64,000 bases of DNA from 2-12-FULL-60-25 sp003576745 (GTDB lineage: Bacteria; Patescibacteriota; Patescibacteriia; 2-12-FULL-60-25), in the NCBI GenBank assembly GCA_030272835.1, contig SZOQ01000001.1, positions 143,482 to 207,481 of the forward strand, given 5' to 3'. This document shows, piece after piece, positions 23,315-31,528 of this stretch. Position 1 is the first letter of the stretch. Every line of letters starts with the position of its first letter. The notes beneath the pieces are model-generated. The model did no database searches. It was not told the origin of the DNA and saw nothing but the letters and a program-made list of their open reading frames with translations. The position numbers and the translations under genes were made by a program.

Positions 23315-24394
23315 TTACCACCAAACAACAATCAACAGAAGAGCCGCATACAGCCTCATGAGCGGATTCGCCACCCAGTCGACCACGGGGCTTTCGACAT
23401 CCTGATGTCCGATGGTCGCGGTAAAACGCTTGAGGATCTGCCGGTCGGAACGAACGCGAAGCGCCTGCGCATGCCGTCGGCCGGCCAAGACCGAAGACCA
23501 TGAACCTTTTTTGAAAAACCATGCCGCAGCTTTGGCTTTTTCTTTTACGAATCCGCGCAAGAGCGCGAAGAACCAGATCGCAAGCTCGATGCCGATAAGA
23601 AGCGGCGCGAGCACGACAAGCGTCGGCAGCCGATAATTGTAGAGCATGACGATAGAGCGATTCCGCTCCATCCAATACCATTTGGCGATGGAACGCGAAA
23701 ACTCATAACGGTGTCGGAGCACACTTTTCGGCGCGAGCACATTTTCATAGCCCGCAAGAAGCAATCGCCAACCCAGATCGAGATCTTCGTGATACGCGAA
23801 CAGCATTTCGTCGAGATAGCCGACCTTCCGGAGCGCGTTCATGCGGTACAGCACGCCGGCCCCGGATGCATAGCCGATAGGCACGACGGACGTCGGCGCC
23901 TCCGACACCGGCCGCGTATAGGCATTGCAGTATCCAAATCCGGCGATATGAACGACATTCCCCGTGGAGTTGATGGTGTCCGGATCCTGCATGAGTACTA
24001 TGAGCGACTGCACGGACCCTATGCTCGAGTCTGCCTCCGCCGCGGCAATGGCCTCGCGGAGCGTTCCCGGCTCAAAAGCCGCATCATGATTCAAAAGATA
24101 GCAGTAGTCCGCCGATGATGCGCGCATAACAAGATTATTCCCGCCCGAAAATCCGAGATTCGTTCCGGGTTCATGGAGAATAATGCGCGGCCATGCCGGA
24201 TCGGGATGCGACAGACGCCGTTGTACTTCCTCCCCCGCCCCGTCCGGCGAGGCATTGTCGACGATATGGACGGTACAGGCATCGCGCGGATAGTCGAGCG
24301 TCGTGAATCCCGCGAAAAGCTCGTCCAAAAAAGGAAGGCTCTTCCAGAGCACCACGATGACGTCAACCTTCGGAACGGATTTATGATCGTTCAT
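23315..24394 (-). CDS. GT2 glycosyltransferase (rhamnosyltransferase type), membrane associated
   Basis: The ATG at 24394 (MNDHKSVPKVDVIVV) gives about 359 residues. The GT-A domain has VDNASPDGAG, EPGTNLGFSGGNNLVM and LLNHDAAFEPGTL (the DxD-type site). YASGAGVLYRMNALRKVGYLDEMLFAYHEDLDLGWRL follows, the ED-acid region of WbbL-like enzymes. One or two C-terminal hydrophobic helices follow. The start lies within the end of the upstream DUF2304 gene (14-bp overlap), so the two are coupled. Confidence 0.85.
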   Translation of the reverse strand: MNDHKSVPKVDVIVVLWKSLPFLDELFAGFTTLDYPRDACTVHIVDNASPDGAGEEVQRRLSHPDPAWPRIILHEPGTNLGFSGGNNLVMRASSADYCYLLNHDAAFEPGTLREAIAAAEADSSIGSVQSLIVLMQDPDTINSTGNVVHIAGFGYCNAYTRPVSEAPTSVVPIGYASGAGVLYRMNALRKVGYLDEMLFAYHEDLDLGWRLLLAGYENVLAPKSVLRHRYEFSRSIAKWYWMERNRSIVMLYNYRLPTLVVLAPLLIGIELAIWFFALLRGFVKEKAKAAAWFFKKGSWSSVLAGRRHAQALRVRSDRQILKRFTATIGHQDVESPVVDWVANPLMRLYAALLLIVVWW

Positions 24395-24719
24395 GCTTGT
24401 CGAGATCGCGGAGCGCGTCCCGCCGCACAAGATCCGTCAATTTTTTTTCCAGACCGTCGACGGTGATGAACAGCTTAAAGACGAGAAAAAATAATGCAAC
24501 CACGGACGCATATAGCACCAAATCCACGCCGCGACCGACGCCGAGCAAGTTTGCGATCGTCGTGGTGGTGTTCGGAAGAAGAATGACAATAGCCGCAATA
24601 AGCCATACGGCGCTCCAGAGCACGGCTTCGTGAATGCGAATGACGCGTTCGCGCGCCCGTTTCCATGTGAGCATGACGGCGACCGCGAGGGATGCAATAA
24701 GGAGAATCTGTATCGGCAT
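24381..24719 (-). CDS. DUF2304 membrane protein
   Basis: A 112-residue protein with three TM helices and the DUF2304 pattern (RARERVIRIHEAVLWSAVWL, LGVGRGVDLVLYASVVALFFLVFKL, a cytoplasmic coiled-coil end VDGLEKKLTDLVRRDAL). The family commonly sits beside DPM1-like GT2 genes and is thought to help lipid-linked sugar transfer. That fits here, where it is sandwiched between two GT2 genes with 1-bp spacing and an overlap. Confidence 0.85.
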   Translation of the reverse strand: MPIQILLIASLAVAVMLTWKRARERVIRIHEAVLWSAVWLIAAIVILLPNTTTTIANLLGVGRGVDLVLYASVVALFFLVFKLFITVDGLEKKLTDLVRRDALRDLDKHERS

Positions 24720-24720
24720 A

Positions 24721-25401
24721 TTATTTTTCGGTTCCGCGGATCAGAAGTTCCCATAAAATCCGGAAGGCAGCCCCGAAGGACTGGCCTTTTGCCAGCGTAT
24801 CTTTTGTATAACGCACATGCACGGGCACTTCCGCCCAGCGTATATCGGCGCGCGTGGCCAGACGAAGAATTTCCGAACAATGCGCCGGTCCGTCCTGCCG
24901 GAAATCGAGGATCTCGGCCGCATGGCGATTCATGGCGCGCGCGCCGCTTTGCGGATCGGTGACGGTATTCGGAATACCGACCGCGAAGGTATTGAACAAA
25001 CGCGCCGCGTGAAAATACGCCTTGCGGACCCACGGCATGCCCGTAGGTTCTTTTCCCAGAAAGCGCGAACCGAATACCACATCTGCCTTGTCGTCGAGGA
25101 TGGGTTTCAGGAGTTCCGGAATCATGGCCGGATCATGCTGGCCGTCCGCATCCACATGCACAATAATGTCCGCGCCCAAACGGAGGGCCGCGATGCTTCC
25201 GGTTTTCAGCGCCGCGCCCTGGCCGCGGTTCAAGGCATGGCGAATCACCGTGGCGCCGGCAAGCGCAGCCTGCGCCGCAGTGTCATCGGTAGATCCGTCA
25301 TCCACCACAATAACGCGGTCCGCAAATGGCAAAACCGCGCGGACGGCGGACCACACGCGCGGGGCCTCATTCCATGCCGGCAGGACGGCAATGCTCTGCA
25401 T
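24721..25401 (-). CDS. GT2 glycosyltransferase (polyprenyl-phosphate sugar synthase type)
   Basis: A 226-residue GT-A enzyme with VLPAWNEAPRV, VVDDGSTDDT, NRGQGAALKTG, VHVDADGQHDP and DPQSGARAMNR. These are the DPM1/YfdH-like signatures for making a polyprenyl-phosphate-linked sugar. There is no C-terminal membrane domain, consistent with dependence on the adjacent DUF2304 protein. A TAAGGT box (minus, 25408-25413) ends 6 nt before the ATG, so this three-gene unit appears to start with a leaderless message. Confidence 0.88.
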   Translation of the reverse strand: MQSIAVLPAWNEAPRVWSAVRAVLPFADRVIVVDDGSTDDTAAQAALAGATVIRHALNRGQGAALKTGSIAALRLGADIIVHVDADGQHDPAMIPELLKPILDDKADVVFGSRFLGKEPTGMPWVRKAYFHAARLFNTFAVGIPNTVTDPQSGARAMNRHAAEILDFRQDGPAHCSEILRLATRADIRWAEVPVHVRYTKDTLAKGQSFGAAFRILWELLIRGTEK

Positions 25402-25407
25402 GGCAGT

Positions 25408-25413
25408 ACCTTA
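25408..25413 (-). promoter_or_regulatory. -10 box of GT2-DUF2304-GT2 unit (leaderless)
   Basis: TAAGGT on the minus strand, then ACTGCC and the ATG at 25401. Confidence 0.35.
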
Positions 25414-25476
25414 CGGGAAAACCCCGTTTTTTTGTAGGGTTCGGGCTTTCCGCGCGTTTTCCGGCCTGTTTCCGCA

Positions 25477-25485
25477 TGCTAGACT
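25477..25485 (+). promoter_or_regulatory. Extended -10 box of nucleotide cyclase gene (leaderless)
   Basis: TGC-TAGACT ends 8 nt before the ATG at 25494. Longer in-frame starts further upstream lie in the opposite gene's 5' region and are rejected. Confidence 0.5.
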
Positions 25486-25493
25486 ATGTATCT

Positions 25494-26174
25494 ATGCCTA
25501 CCAAAAAAAGTCGCAAGCTCGGAGGCGCGAAAGCCAGCAAACGCACAAACCCGAAAACTCGCCCTCTCAACAACCTTCCCCCATGCGCCCGTCTGGATGA
25601 ATTCCTCATCCGCCGCGTCGAGCATCCAGAAGAAGCGAAAAAAATTGATGCGGCAATCCGGAAAGCCTTTGAAAAAAAGGTGGCCATTTTTATTCTCGAC
25701 ATGAGCGGCTTTTCCCGGCTCGTCCAGCGATACGGCATTATCCACTATCTGGCCATGATCCGGCGCATGCGGAGCGTTGTGCGTCCGGCCGTGGAACGGC
25801 ACGGCGGTATGGTGATTAAATTCGAAGCGGACAACTGTTTTGCGGCATTCCCGCATCCGGATGCGGCCGTGGCGGCTTCGCGCGACATTCATCACGATCT
25901 TTTTGTGGCAAATCTCGCTACGCCCGACGAGAGCGACATTTTTATCTCCATCGGCATCGGCTACGGACCCACGCTCCTCGCCTGCGACGACGTATACGGC
26001 AATGAGCTCAATCTCGCCTCCAAGCTTGGCGAAGACGTTGCCGAACGCGGCGAAGTGCTCCTCACCGAGGCGGCAATGAAAGCCTGCCGGCGCAAACCAA
26101 AAACCGTAAAACTTCCGGTCACCATGAGCGGCGTAAACATCGCCGCCTACAAACTGACGGACATCAAAGAATAA
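25494..26174 (+). CDS. Class III adenylate cyclase homology-domain protein
   Basis: A 226-residue protein with a Lys-rich N-terminus and one cyclase homology domain. Metal Asp69 sits in FILDMSGFS and Asp113 in KFEADN. Lys109 and Asp166 (DVYG) are in the positions that select adenine in adenylate cyclases. The transition-state Asn is N173, but the usual Arg four residues later is Lys177 (NLASK). Activity as a homodimer making cAMP is plausible, reduced activity equally so. There is no membrane or sensor domain. I see no cAMP receptor in the window. Confidence 0.8.
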   Translation: MPTKKSRKLGGAKASKRTNPKTRPLNNLPPCARLDEFLIRRVEHPEEAKKIDAAIRKAFEKKVAIFILDMSGFSRLVQRYGIIHYLAMIRRMRSVVRPAVERHGGMVIKFEADNCFAAFPHPDAAVAASRDIHHDLFVANLATPDESDIFISIGIGYGPTLLACDDVYGNELNLASKLGEDVAERGEVLLTEAAMKACRRKPKTVKLPVTMSGVNIAAYKLTDIKE

Positions 26175-26177
26175 ACG

Positions 26178-26522
26178 GGGCAAAGCGCGAAGGGCATAGG
26201 GAACAGATTACGGGTTATGGGTGATGGGGAAAAATGTAGACAGCTATAAGCCTTTTAGCTGTTGGCAATGGGGCCGTTCAAGAGTTCTAGAATTTTAGGG
26301 TTCTAGGGTTAGGGTCTAAAGTTTTGGGTCTTTAATAAACAGCACAGGATCTACGGACTTACGAACGACAGACACAAGAGCAAGAAGGGGTTCGGGGAGA
26401 ATAATGCTCCCCTACGCAACGACGTCCTACGTAATTTTCGCATACTGCATGGCCCAAGGCTCATGGCTCACGCCTCACGGCCAAGCCCCCTACTCCCGCT
26501 TCACGAGACCCTGTTCCCCTAC
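26178..26522 (+). repeat. Heptad repeat element R11 (composite)
   Basis: The largest convergent gap is entirely repeat. It contains GGGGCAAAGCGCGAAGGGCA, TTACGGGTTATGGGTGATGG, TTTTAGCTGTTGGCAATGGG and a TTCTAGGGTTAGGGTCTAAA block (words shared with R12). The core GGGGAGAATAATGCTCCCC (26394-26412) and CTACGCAACGACGTCCTACG follow. It ends with TGCATGGCCCAAGGCTCATG, ACTCCCGCTTCAC and GTTCCCCTACTG, whose CTA is the stop codon of the SDR gene. No gene is present. Confidence 0.8.
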
Positions 26523-27565
26523 TGCTGTGGTCGAAACGCAAGCAGGCTCTTATGAGCCATGGTGTAATCGATGGCTTTTTTGAGTCCGTCGTCAAGGGTC
26601 ACAAGCGGAAGCCAGCTCAATTTTTCCTTGGCTTTGCTGATATTCGGAAGCCCGAGCTGGGTCATGAACAAGAGCGGTGGCTGGAAGGAAATATTGGACT
26701 GCGATCCCGTCATTTCCAGAATGCGCTGGGCCACATCCACGATGGGAATGTCCTGATCGGACCCGATATTCATGGGCCCGATGTCTTTCGGCGCCGCCAT
26801 AAGTTTTATAAGCCCGTCCACGCAATCATCCACATAGCAGAGCGCGGTCCGGAATGTTTCATCCCCGTAAATTTCAAGCGGCTTATTGTCGAGCGCATTC
26901 AAAATAAAATCCGGAACCATATGGCCGTCGAACAGCGGCATGCGCGGCCCGTAGGTGCGGAAGATTCTGGCGATTTTAATGTCGAGATCATGAACGCCCG
27001 CATAGGTCGCGCACATGGCCTCCGCAAACCGCTTTCCTTCGTCATAACAGGCGCGCGGCGACAGAGTGTCCGCCGTTCCCGTTTCGGCTTCGTCGAATAG
27101 ATGCCCGTCCACGGGACGCGGTCCGTACACCACGGACGAGGAAGCGAACAAAACTTTGGAATGATATTTCACCGCAATATCCAGCATGTTCTTCATCCCG
27201 AGCGAATTCGAATACAGCGTCTGCATTTTATACTGGTCGAATTTTTTCGGGCTGGTGGGCGTTGCGAGCTGATAGATTTCCTGAATGCCTTGGAACTTGA
27301 TTTTGAAGCGCGCGAGCTCCGGATAGGATTCCAAATCCAATGGCGTATTAATGTCATGCCGGATAAATTCGAAATCCGCGTTTTTGAGCAAAAAGTCGAT
27401 ATTCGATTCCTGCGAGGTAATAAAATTGTCCACGCAGATGACGCGGTGATCCTTTAACAGGCGCTCGCACAAATACGAACCGATGAATCCGGCGCCGCCG
27501 GCGACGAGGATGTTCTTCTTTTCAAAAATGGGTTGTACGGCCATATGAGGGGCATGATAAATCAT
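26519..27565 (-). CDS. NAD-dependent sugar-nucleotide SDR (UDP-glucuronate decarboxylase-like)
   Basis: A 348-residue extended SDR with ILVAGGAGFIGSYLC, QLATPTSP, FASSSVVYG and PRACYDEGKR (catalytic YxxxK). RIFRTYGPRM, ETFRTALCYVDD and the C-terminal LSWLPLVTLDDGL follow. ACYDEGKR is characteristic of the UXS/RmlB-like group that decarboxylates UDP-glucuronate, and the second copy at 59423 shares it. The exact product is uncertain. The start overlaps the GtrA stop by 4 bp. The stop codon is provided by repeat R11. Confidence 0.8.
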   Translation of the reverse strand: MIYHAPHMAVQPIFEKKNILVAGGAGFIGSYLCERLLKDHRVICVDNFITSQESNIDFLLKNADFEFIRHDINTPLDLESYPELARFKIKFQGIQEIYQLATPTSPKKFDQYKMQTLYSNSLGMKNMLDIAVKYHSKVLFASSSVVYGPRPVDGHLFDEAETGTADTLSPRACYDEGKRFAEAMCATYAGVHDLDIKIARIFRTYGPRMPLFDGHMVPDFILNALDNKPLEIYGDETFRTALCYVDDCVDGLIKLMAAPKDIGPMNIGSDQDIPIVDVAQRILEMTGSQSNISFQPPLLFMTQLGLPNISKAKEKLSWLPLVTLDDGLKKAIDYTMAHKSLLAFRPQQ

Positions 27566-28056
27566 TCTCCGACTTGCGTCATCTGCGAATGCGGAACCGG
27601 ACCGGACGGCGGCATACGGTCCGCATAATGATAGCGGAACGTAAACCAGCGGTGCAGCAGATAAGTGGCGATGGCCACAATGAATGCCGAACCCACAAGC
27701 ACGGCAAAGTCATACAGGCCGAAAACCTCATGGCCGAGATAGAAGAACCCGCCGTGCAGGCCCGTGCCGATAAGGACGACCGCGGCATATCGGAACATCA
27801 TGGCCACGCCAAACCCGCGCGCGCGGAATGTCCAGTGATAATGCATAAGAAAATTGAATATGGCGGAAATGAACACCGCCATGACGGCTTCGAGCGTTTT
27901 GGGACCGTGGACCCAAAGAACGCGAGACAGAACGGCATAGGCACCAACGTTGATGCCGAGCGAGGTTATGCCCACAATGCCGAACTTAAAAAGATTCCAG
28001 GTTTCGCTCCACACGCGTTCCCAGGTCCATGCGGCATTAGTGCGGCCAAGTGTCAT
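27562..28056 (-). CDS. GtrA-family membrane protein
   Basis: A 164-residue, four-TM GtrA-like protein: LFKFGIVGITSLGINVGAYAVL, FISAIFNFLMHYHWTFRARG, FRYAAVVLIGTGLHGGFFYLG and FIVAIATYLLHRWFTFRY. GtrA proteins are proposed flippases for polyprenyl-linked monosaccharides used in surface glycan decoration. Its 5' end overlaps the subtilase gene by 20 bp and its 3' end overlaps the SDR gene by 4 bp, so all three form one unit. Confidence 0.9.
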   Translation of the reverse strand: MTLGRTNAAWTWERVWSETWNLFKFGIVGITSLGINVGAYAVLSRVLWVHGPKTLEAVMAVFISAIFNFLMHYHWTFRARGFGVAMMFRYAAVVLIGTGLHGGFFYLGHEVFGLYDFAVLVGSAFIVAIATYLLHRWFTFRYHYADRMPPSGPVPHSQMTQVGE

Positions 28057-29851
28057 AACGCCTGAACAAAGGGTCTTCCGTAAAGAATCCGGAAGACGTT
28101 AAAAAGGGATAGGTTGCCAAATCATCGAGCGTTGCCTGTATCCACCCGTCTTTGCCGAGTTTTTTGTCGTCCAAACGGAGACTGCCAAGAGGCCCGCTCA
28201 TTACCAAAAATCCCGTACTCTGTATGGTCATTCGCGCAAGCGACCATCTGCCCGTCGCTGCCGTCCCGAACGGAAATACGTTTACCAAAAGATTGCCGGC
28301 GGCATCCGTAATCGCCAAGTGCCCCGTACCATTGCTCGGCACAAAGGCCGCGGCATCGGATACGCCGAGCATGTCCATGCCTCCCGCATACGTTTTTCCG
28401 AAAGGATAAAAAACCGTTTCCGCAAAGGAGCGGTCATATCCCCATGCCATTCCTCCATTCGGATCCGCGAGAACAAACCCGTTTCGCACGCCGGCCGCCA
28501 CCGCGCCGTTCTTGAGCGGCATGCCGATAATCCCGCGCCGGATTTCCTGACCGTCGCGCCCGTACAGCGCCCAGTCTCCGGCAGATCCTGTTGCCGGAAC
28601 CGCGATAATTTCCGGGGAACCGTCGCCGTCCATGTCGGTAAAGGCGGCGCGCGCGCCCCGCATATCCTCGGGCCCGAATGGCGCGAATTCGAGAATTTCC
28701 GCATCCGCCCACAACTGTATGCGCGTGGGCTGACCCGGCATGCTAGCGCGGAGTTCAAGCGATTCCTTTATGCTCCCGGGAACAATGTCGGCAAGGGCGA
28801 GCGCGGCATCGAGCCGTCCGGCTCCAAGCGCGGAGTCCTGCAAAGGCGCCGAATGGCTCAACAGATGGTTCCGGAGCTCCGTGGCTCCCCATGAGGGATG
28901 CGCGGATTTAAGAAGCGCGGCCACGCCGGACACAAGCGGCGCCGCAAGCGATGTGCCGCTGTATCCGCCCGCATATCCGGGTTCGAGATACGCGCCGCTG
29001 TCATCGATCACAGGCGGCCGCGCGCCGAAAAAATCCGTTCCGGGCGCGGAAAGATCCACGCAGGATCCGTAGTTTGCATAAGGCGCCTGCGCATCCGCTT
29101 GATCCGTGCCCGACACGCTGATGACGCCGTAAAAGCCCTCTTTCGCGAGACAGGCGGGATATACGGGCATCTCGTCGAGGTTCGAGCCGAAAAGATACGC
29201 GGAATTTCCAGCGGCCGCCACCGTGAGCACGCCGCGGGATCGCGCGAATGCGATAGCCTCATCCAAGAGCGGATCGCGGAGATGCCCCTCGATGCTCAAA
29301 TTAATAATGTCTGCCCCGTGCAAAACGGCATAATTGACGGCATTCGCCACATCCACCGTGGAACCGCTGCCCGAAGCGTCCAATCCCACAAGCGGCATAA
29401 TGCTCACATGCCAGGCCACGCCGGCAATTCCCCTGCTGTTATTCCCTTCGGCGCCGATAAGCGATGCCACGAGCGTGCCGTGCACGAATGCTTCCTGCCT
29501 GTCCTCCGCATTCGGCCGAAGCTCCGCGCTGTCATCGACGAAATTCCAGCCATGAATATCGTCGATAAACCCGTTTCCGTCATCGTCAATGCCGTTTCCG
29601 GCCACCTCATTCGGATTGGTCCAGATATTCCCACGCAAATCCTCATGATCAATGTCCACCGCCGTATCGATCACGGCCACGACGACTTGTTTCGAACCCG
29701 TGGTTTTTTCCCAAGCCTCCTCCGCGCGGATCTGCTGTAAATACCATTGCTTAAAATAAAACGTGTCGTCCGGCGTTTTCGCCTGTGCGATGGACGCAAA
29801 CCCTTGGATGCCGAGGATCATGCACACAAAAAGGGCAAAACGGCTTTTCAT
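28037..29851 (-). CDS. Secreted subtilisin-family (S8) serine protease
   Basis: From the ATG at 29851 the 604-residue precursor has a signal peptide (MKSRFALFVCMILGIQGFAS). The S8 catalytic triad follows: Asp in VVAVIDTAVDIDHED, His in FVHGTLVASLIGA and Ser in GTSLAAPLVSGVAALL, with oxyanion Asn in VAAAGNS. The C-terminal 200 residues include DMDGDGSPEI, a Ca-binding FG-GAP/VCBS-like strand, and beta-propeller-like repeats. It is exported and probably cell-surface bound or released. An extended -10 (TGC-TAGACT, minus, 29863-29871) lies 11 nt before the ATG. Confidence 0.9.
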   Translation of the reverse strand: MKSRFALFVCMILGIQGFASIAQAKTPDDTFYFKQWYLQQIRAEEAWEKTTGSKQVVVAVIDTAVDIDHEDLRGNIWTNPNEVAGNGIDDDGNGFIDDIHGWNFVDDSAELRPNAEDRQEAFVHGTLVASLIGAEGNNSRGIAGVAWHVSIMPLVGLDASGSGSTVDVANAVNYAVLHGADIINLSIEGHLRDPLLDEAIAFARSRGVLTVAAAGNSAYLFGSNLDEMPVYPACLAKEGFYGVISVSGTDQADAQAPYANYGSCVDLSAPGTDFFGARPPVIDDSGAYLEPGYAGGYSGTSLAAPLVSGVAALLKSAHPSWGATELRNHLLSHSAPLQDSALGAGRLDAALALADIVPGSIKESLELRASMPGQPTRIQLWADAEILEFAPFGPEDMRGARAAFTDMDGDGSPEIIAVPATGSAGDWALYGRDGQEIRRGIIGMPLKNGAVAAGVRNGFVLADPNGGMAWGYDRSFAETVFYPFGKTYAGGMDMLGVSDAAAFVPSNGTGHLAITDAAGNLLVNVFPFGTAATGRWSLARMTIQSTGFLVMSGPLGSLRLDDKKLGKDGWIQATLDDLATYPFLTSSGFFTEDPLFRRYDTWPH

Positions 29852-29914
29852 AGAATGCGGGCAGTCTAGCATTGGAAGATTCGTATTGCTAGAAAGCATG
29901 TCATTGCTATCGTT

Positions 29915-30020
29915 TCAGAGTTTTAGGGTTTAAGAGTTATAGAGTTACCTTTAATGCCAGGAATTCCAATACAAGTGCCCTAAACCCCTAAAACACGAGA
30001 ACTCTGGAACAGCCCCCGTG
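29915..30020. repeat. Heptad repeat element R12 (TTTTAGG vocabulary)
   Basis: GAGTTTTAGGGTTTAAGAGT and TATAGAGTTAC on the left face CCCTAAACCCCTAAAAC and GAGAACTCTGGAAC on the right. This is an imperfect inverted pair with a different word set from most elements, shared with the middle of R11. Confidence 0.6.
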
Positions 30021-30026
30021 CCTCCC

Positions 30027-30054
30027 TTGTAAATTCCCCATGTTTCGGTACGCT
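30027..30054 (+). promoter_or_regulatory. Promoter of initiating sugar-phosphate transferase gene (leaderless)
   Basis: TTGTAA, a 16-nt spacer and TACGCT are followed by 9 nt and the ATG at 30064. The in-frame ATG at 30040 lies between the two boxes. Confidence 0.5.
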
Positions 30055-30063
30055 CCAGCCAAT

Positions 30064-31431
30064 ATGTACAGGATTGCCATACACCTGAAACGCCTCCTGC
30101 TTTTGGGCGCCGACCTCATAGCCCTCCAGCTCGCCCTGCTCACGACGCTGTGGCTTCGATATGGCGAACTGGCGGAGAACACCTGGCGCCAGCATGCCCT
30201 TCCGTTCGCCATGATTTCCTTCCTGTGGGTCACGGGCCTTTTCGTAACAGGCCTCTATGACCTTTCCAAGGCGCGGAATGGCGTGGCGTTCTTCCGGACC
30301 TTCCTTGAAGGGATGTTCGTGAACCTGCTCATCGCCTTCGCGTTTTTCTATTTGATTCCCTTCGGCATTGAACCTCGTACCAACCTTCTGCTCTTCTTCG
30401 CCATTTCGCTGCTCTTCATTTACTGCTGGCGCCTTGTCTTCAACAGGTTCATTACCAAGGAATTGATGAAAAACCGCATCCTGTACATCGGCCCGGCCGA
30501 AGACGCCCTGCGCCTGCGCGATTTGATCGCGAATAATACGCTCGGATTCGAGCTTGCCACTGTCATCCACACCACGCCCCGGTTTTCGCATGAAGCCGAC
30601 GGCCTGCGCTGGAATGAGCGCATGGATACGCTCGTGCCGCTCATGATGGAAGAACGCATTAATGCCATCGTCATCGAACATGGCATTGAAGAGCATCCGG
30701 AAATGCGCGACCAGCTGTATATGGCCCTTCATACCTCCGCCGCGCTCATTGACCGCAAGGAACTGGAAGAAACGCTCACGGGGAGAGTGCCGATTACGGA
30801 CGTGAACAAAGCCTGGTTCCTCAAAAATCTGCGCGAATCGGAAAAAATGTGGTTCGAGGCGCTCAAACGCGGTTTGGATGTTCTCTTCGCTCTTCCGGTT
30901 GCCGTCCTCACGCTCATGCTGACGCCCATTATCGCGCTGGCCGTGAAATTATCGTCACCCGGACCCGTGCTGTTCCGGCAGGAGCGCGTCGGCAAACACG
31001 GAAAACGGTTTTGGATCGTCAAATTCCGCACCATGCGGGAAGACGCCGAAGCGAATGGCGCGCAGTTTGCCACCATACAGGACCCCCGCATTACCGCGGT
31101 GGGCGCCTTTCTCCGCGCAACGCGTCTGGATGAATTACCGCAAGTCTGGAATGTGTTAAAAGGCGACATGTCCTTTGTGGGTCCGCGGCCCGAACGCCCT
31201 GAATTCGTGGACCAGCTCACCGAACGCCTCCCCTTTTACGCCCTCCGTCATTTAACCCGCCCGGGACTCACCGGATGGGCGCAGGTTCGCTATAAATATG
31301 CATCCTCGCTCGAAGAGAATCTCGTAAAACTCCAATACGACCTCTTTTATGTAAAGCACCGTTCGCTCATTCTCGATCTCGCGATTTTATTGAAAACCAT
31401 CAACACCGTGGTCCGAAGACAGGGAACGTGA
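30064..31431 (+). CDS. Polyprenyl-phosphate sugar-1-phosphate transferase (WbaP/WcaJ type)
   Basis: A 455-residue protein with four N-terminal TM helices, a central Rossmann-like domain (RILYIGPAEDALRLRDLI) and a TM followed by the catalytic domain. Catalytic signatures are KRGLDVLFALPVAVL, SPGPVLFRQERVGKHGKRFWIVKFRTM, TRLDELPQVWNVLKGDMSFVGPRPERPEF and RPGLTGWAQV. It moves a sugar phosphate from a UDP-sugar to undecaprenyl phosphate, starting the glycan whose other genes fill this window. The sugar cannot be told from sequence. Confidence 0.92.
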   Translation: MYRIAIHLKRLLLLGADLIALQLALLTTLWLRYGELAENTWRQHALPFAMISFLWVTGLFVTGLYDLSKARNGVAFFRTFLEGMFVNLLIAFAFFYLIPFGIEPRTNLLLFFAISLLFIYCWRLVFNRFITKELMKNRILYIGPAEDALRLRDLIANNTLGFELATVIHTTPRFSHEADGLRWNERMDTLVPLMMEERINAIVIEHGIEEHPEMRDQLYMALHTSAALIDRKELEETLTGRVPITDVNKAWFLKNLRESEKMWFEALKRGLDVLFALPVAVLTLMLTPIIALAVKLSSPGPVLFRQERVGKHGKRFWIVKFRTMREDAEANGAQFATIQDPRITAVGAFLRATRLDELPQVWNVLKGDMSFVGPRPERPEFVDQLTERLPFYALRHLTRPGLTGWAQVRYKYASSLEENLVKLQYDLFYVKHRSLILDLAILLKTINTVVRRQGT

Positions 31432-31439
31432 CAGGAACA

Positions 31440-31528
31440 AGGTATTAGTTAGTAGTTTTTTATTAAAACAACCACAATCAATAACCACTGACTACTAACA
31501 ATAATTCATAACTACCAACCACTAACCA
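31440..31528. repeat. Heptad repeat element R13 (AACCACT vocabulary)
   Basis: ATTAGTTAGTAGTTTTTTAT is followed by AACCACT-GACTACT-AACAATA-ATTCATA-ACTACCA-ACCACTA, a clean 7-nt ladder of changing words. It provides the TAG stop of the epimerase gene that it touches. Confidence 0.65.

Noticed and set aside
26178..26522. CRISPR-like or tandem array in the convergent gap
   Set aside because: Units are 7 nt, degenerate and not separated by unique spacers; no cas genes are present.
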